Shown: in pieces, positions 62,827-64,000 of the stretch
Position numbering within the stretch: the stretch's first letter is position 1
How the letters are laid out: each line of letters starts with the position of its first letter
From: Youxingia wuxianensis
GTDB lineage: Bacteria > Bacillota > Clostridia > Oscillospirales > Ruminococcaceae
DNA length: 64,000 bases
Direction of reading: 5' to 3'
NCBI RefSeq assembly: GCF_014385085.1
Contig: NZ_JACRTD010000010.1
Coordinates: 1-64,000 of the forward strand
Notes under the pieces: model-generated
Told to the model about the DNA's origin: nothing
The model's input: only the letters and a program-made list of their open reading frames with translations
The model's database searches: none
Made by a program: the position numbers and the translations under genes

Positions 62827-64000
62827 CTATCGAACGGAAATTTTCTGGGTAAAATCGCTTCCGCAGGGAAGCGCCACCGGCAGGCCCAAGGCATACAGGT
62901 CGGCGGCATGTCCCTCCAGCTGCGCGAGGGTTTGGCACAGACCTCCTCTGTCCCGCAGTTTGGCAAGGGAATGGGAAACAGGCAGCCGCGTGGTTTTATT
63001 GGCGGCGGTGAGGATTTCCAGCCCCTGTTTATTAAAGGATAAAACGCGGATATACGGTACCGGCTGAGAAAGCAAAGCGCCGTCTACCTGAAGATAAGCG
63101 TTCCACACCAGGCGCCGGATACGGGATAAGGTGTACCGCTTGGTTTTTACTAAGTTGAGCAGCTCGTCTACGGAAACCGCCGCCCTTACCCCATCGTACA
63201 GTCGGTTATCCAGTCCTTCAGAAATATCCGGCAGGGAAGAAAACTGCTCCAAAGTCATACAGCGAAGAGAGGAAAGCACGGCCGTATTGAGACTATGAGA
63301 CTGGAAAGGCATCATCCCCGCGGACACAGCAGAGTGATAAACGTGGTATGCGCCTTCAGGCACATACTCGCGGATGGTTTCTAAACTGTCCAAATCCAAA
63401 AGATTGCGCAGATGGGAAGCGGCCGCGATTGTAGAGGCGGGAACGGTACTGTCGTGCTCTGTCCCCTCCCGTGTTACGGTAAAAGGGGTCATCGGCAGCT
63501 CCTGACGTAAAATTTGCCGAAGATATTCCACTGCTAGAGTATTGTTGGGGGAGGAAAGTACCTGGGCAGTTTCTTCCCCGTAAAATTTTTCAACCGCTTT
63601 TTGCCGGGCGCGGGCATAGGTGATCCCTTCGCTCAGAAGAGTTTTAATATACTCATCGCAGTAGGGATTTTCCACCGCTTGAGCCGCCCGTGCCAACTGA
63701 TCGATTTGGCCGCATTCGCTGCCGAAAGAAAGCACATCGATACAGCCCAGCCCCCCTAATACCTGCAAAGCACCATAGGCAAACCGCTCGGCGGTAGCCA
63801 TGGCCCAGGGAAGGGGAAGCTCCAGCACCAGATCCGCTCCACAGGCTACGGCGGCGTTGGCCCGTACGTGCTTGGGCGCGATGGCGGGCCCTCCTCGCTG
63901 GACAAAGTTCCCGCTCATTACCGCTACAATATGGGTAGCGCCGGCAGCGCGGGTTTTTTGGATGAGATGGGCGTGTCCGTTGTGAAAAGGATTGTATTCC
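62827..64000 (-). CDS. tmcAL: tRNA(Met) cytidine acetate ligase (partial, N-terminus off the window)
   Basis: At least 390 residues are visible; the frame runs unbroken to the window edge. The N-terminal nucleotidyltransferase motif EYNPFHNGHAHLIQ near the edge (HxGH family), AVMSGNFVQRGGPAIAPKHVRA, and GADLVLELPLPWA are characteristic. The enzyme forms N4-acetylcytidine at the wobble position of elongator tRNA-Met from acetate and ATP. An internal ATG after 27 codons would miss the HxGH motif. Only about ten residues at the N-terminus are missing. Its stop codon abuts the shared terminator. Confidence 0.92.
   Translation of the reverse strand, partial: EYNPFHNGHAHLIQKTRAAGATHIVAVMSGNFVQRGGPAIAPKHVRANAAVACGADLVLELPLPWAMATAERFAYGALQVLGGLGCIDVLSFGSECGQIDQLARAAQAVENPYCDEYIKTLLSEGITYARARQKAVEKFYGEETAQVLSSPNNTLAVEYLRQILRQELPMTPFTVTREGTEHDSTVPASTIAAASHLRNLLDLDSLETIREYVPEGAYHVYHSAVSAGMMPFQSHSLNTAVLSSLRCMTLEQFSSLPDISEGLDNRLYDGVRAAVSVDELLNLVKTKRYTLSRIRRLVWNAYLQVDGALLSQPVPYIRVLSFNKQGLEILTAANKTTRLPVSHSLAKLRDRGGLCQTLAQLEGHAADLYALGLPVALPCGSDFTQKISVR

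Overview
The window looks like a chromosomal segment of a spore-forming, Gram-positive anaerobe of the class Clostridia, most likely Oscillospiraceae/Ruminococcaceae-like. This placement is inferred from gene content. Sporulation genes (spoIIE, spmA, spmB, an AbrB/SpoVT-type regulator) are present. The glycogen genes include the GlgD paralogue typical of Firmicutes. DUF1385, DUF975 and DUF4830 proteins occur, ribosome binding sites are strong and AGGAGG-like, and TTGACA/TATAAT promoters and rho-independent terminators separate nearly every transcription unit. I saw no rRNA, tRNA, CRISPR array, insertion sequence or phage gene. It is mostly housekeeping DNA with several unusual genes and leaders.

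Layout. 1-7.5 kb: end of a sugar ABC permease, an SGNH esterase, a two-domain polyphosphate:AMP phosphotransferase, then tatD, metG and pyrG on the minus strand. 7.5-16.4 kb: a kinase-like protein that lacks the phospho-accepting histidine, gap, and the glycogen cluster glgB-glgC-glgD-glgA. 16.4-22.7 kb (minus): prmC, a DUF1385 membrane protein, and a lipoprotein / response regulator / sensor kinase operon with its own promoter, then an XRE regulator. 23-29.6 kb: histidine phosphatase, leuB, a DUF975 protein, abrB-like, spmAB, trpS and an aminotransferase. 29.9-36.6 kb: spoIIE, an unknown membrane-anchored protein behind a promoter with an adjoining Spo0A box, a GNAT acetyltransferase, an OGG-type glycosylase, a tail-anchored small protein, and rlmB. 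36.6-43.8 kb: a 1104-residue degenerate P-type ATPase with a ~540-residue disordered head, an EF-G paralogue, a DUF4830 protein and an RsuA-type pseudouridine synthase. 44-50 kb: a PucR/CdaR-type regulator, ftsE-ftsX with a coiled-coil M23 hydrolase, and an S41-family protein that appears to have lost its catalytic serine. 50-60 kb: greA-lysS, an unknown anchored protein, and the pyrimidine operon pyrC-pyrF-carA-carB behind a leader with mutually exclusive hairpins. 60-64 kb: a divergent pair of very small proteins (one clearly ribbon-helix-helix), putrescine aminotransferase with a terminator in its leader, a GAF-LuxR regulator and a partial tmcAL.

How the genes work together. The glg genes convert glucose-1-phosphate to branched glycogen. 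FtsEX is placed to control the adjoining M23 hydrolase at the septum or cell wall. The pyr/car genes and pyrG serve pyrimidine synthesis. Motifs of the form TGTCGAA (Spo0A box) lie in four intergenic regions, one directly next to a strong promoter, linking some unknown genes to sporulation control.

All calls come from reading the sequence. No database search or folding program was run. Start codons were moved from the longest open frame to the start with the best ribosome binding site where the two disagreed.
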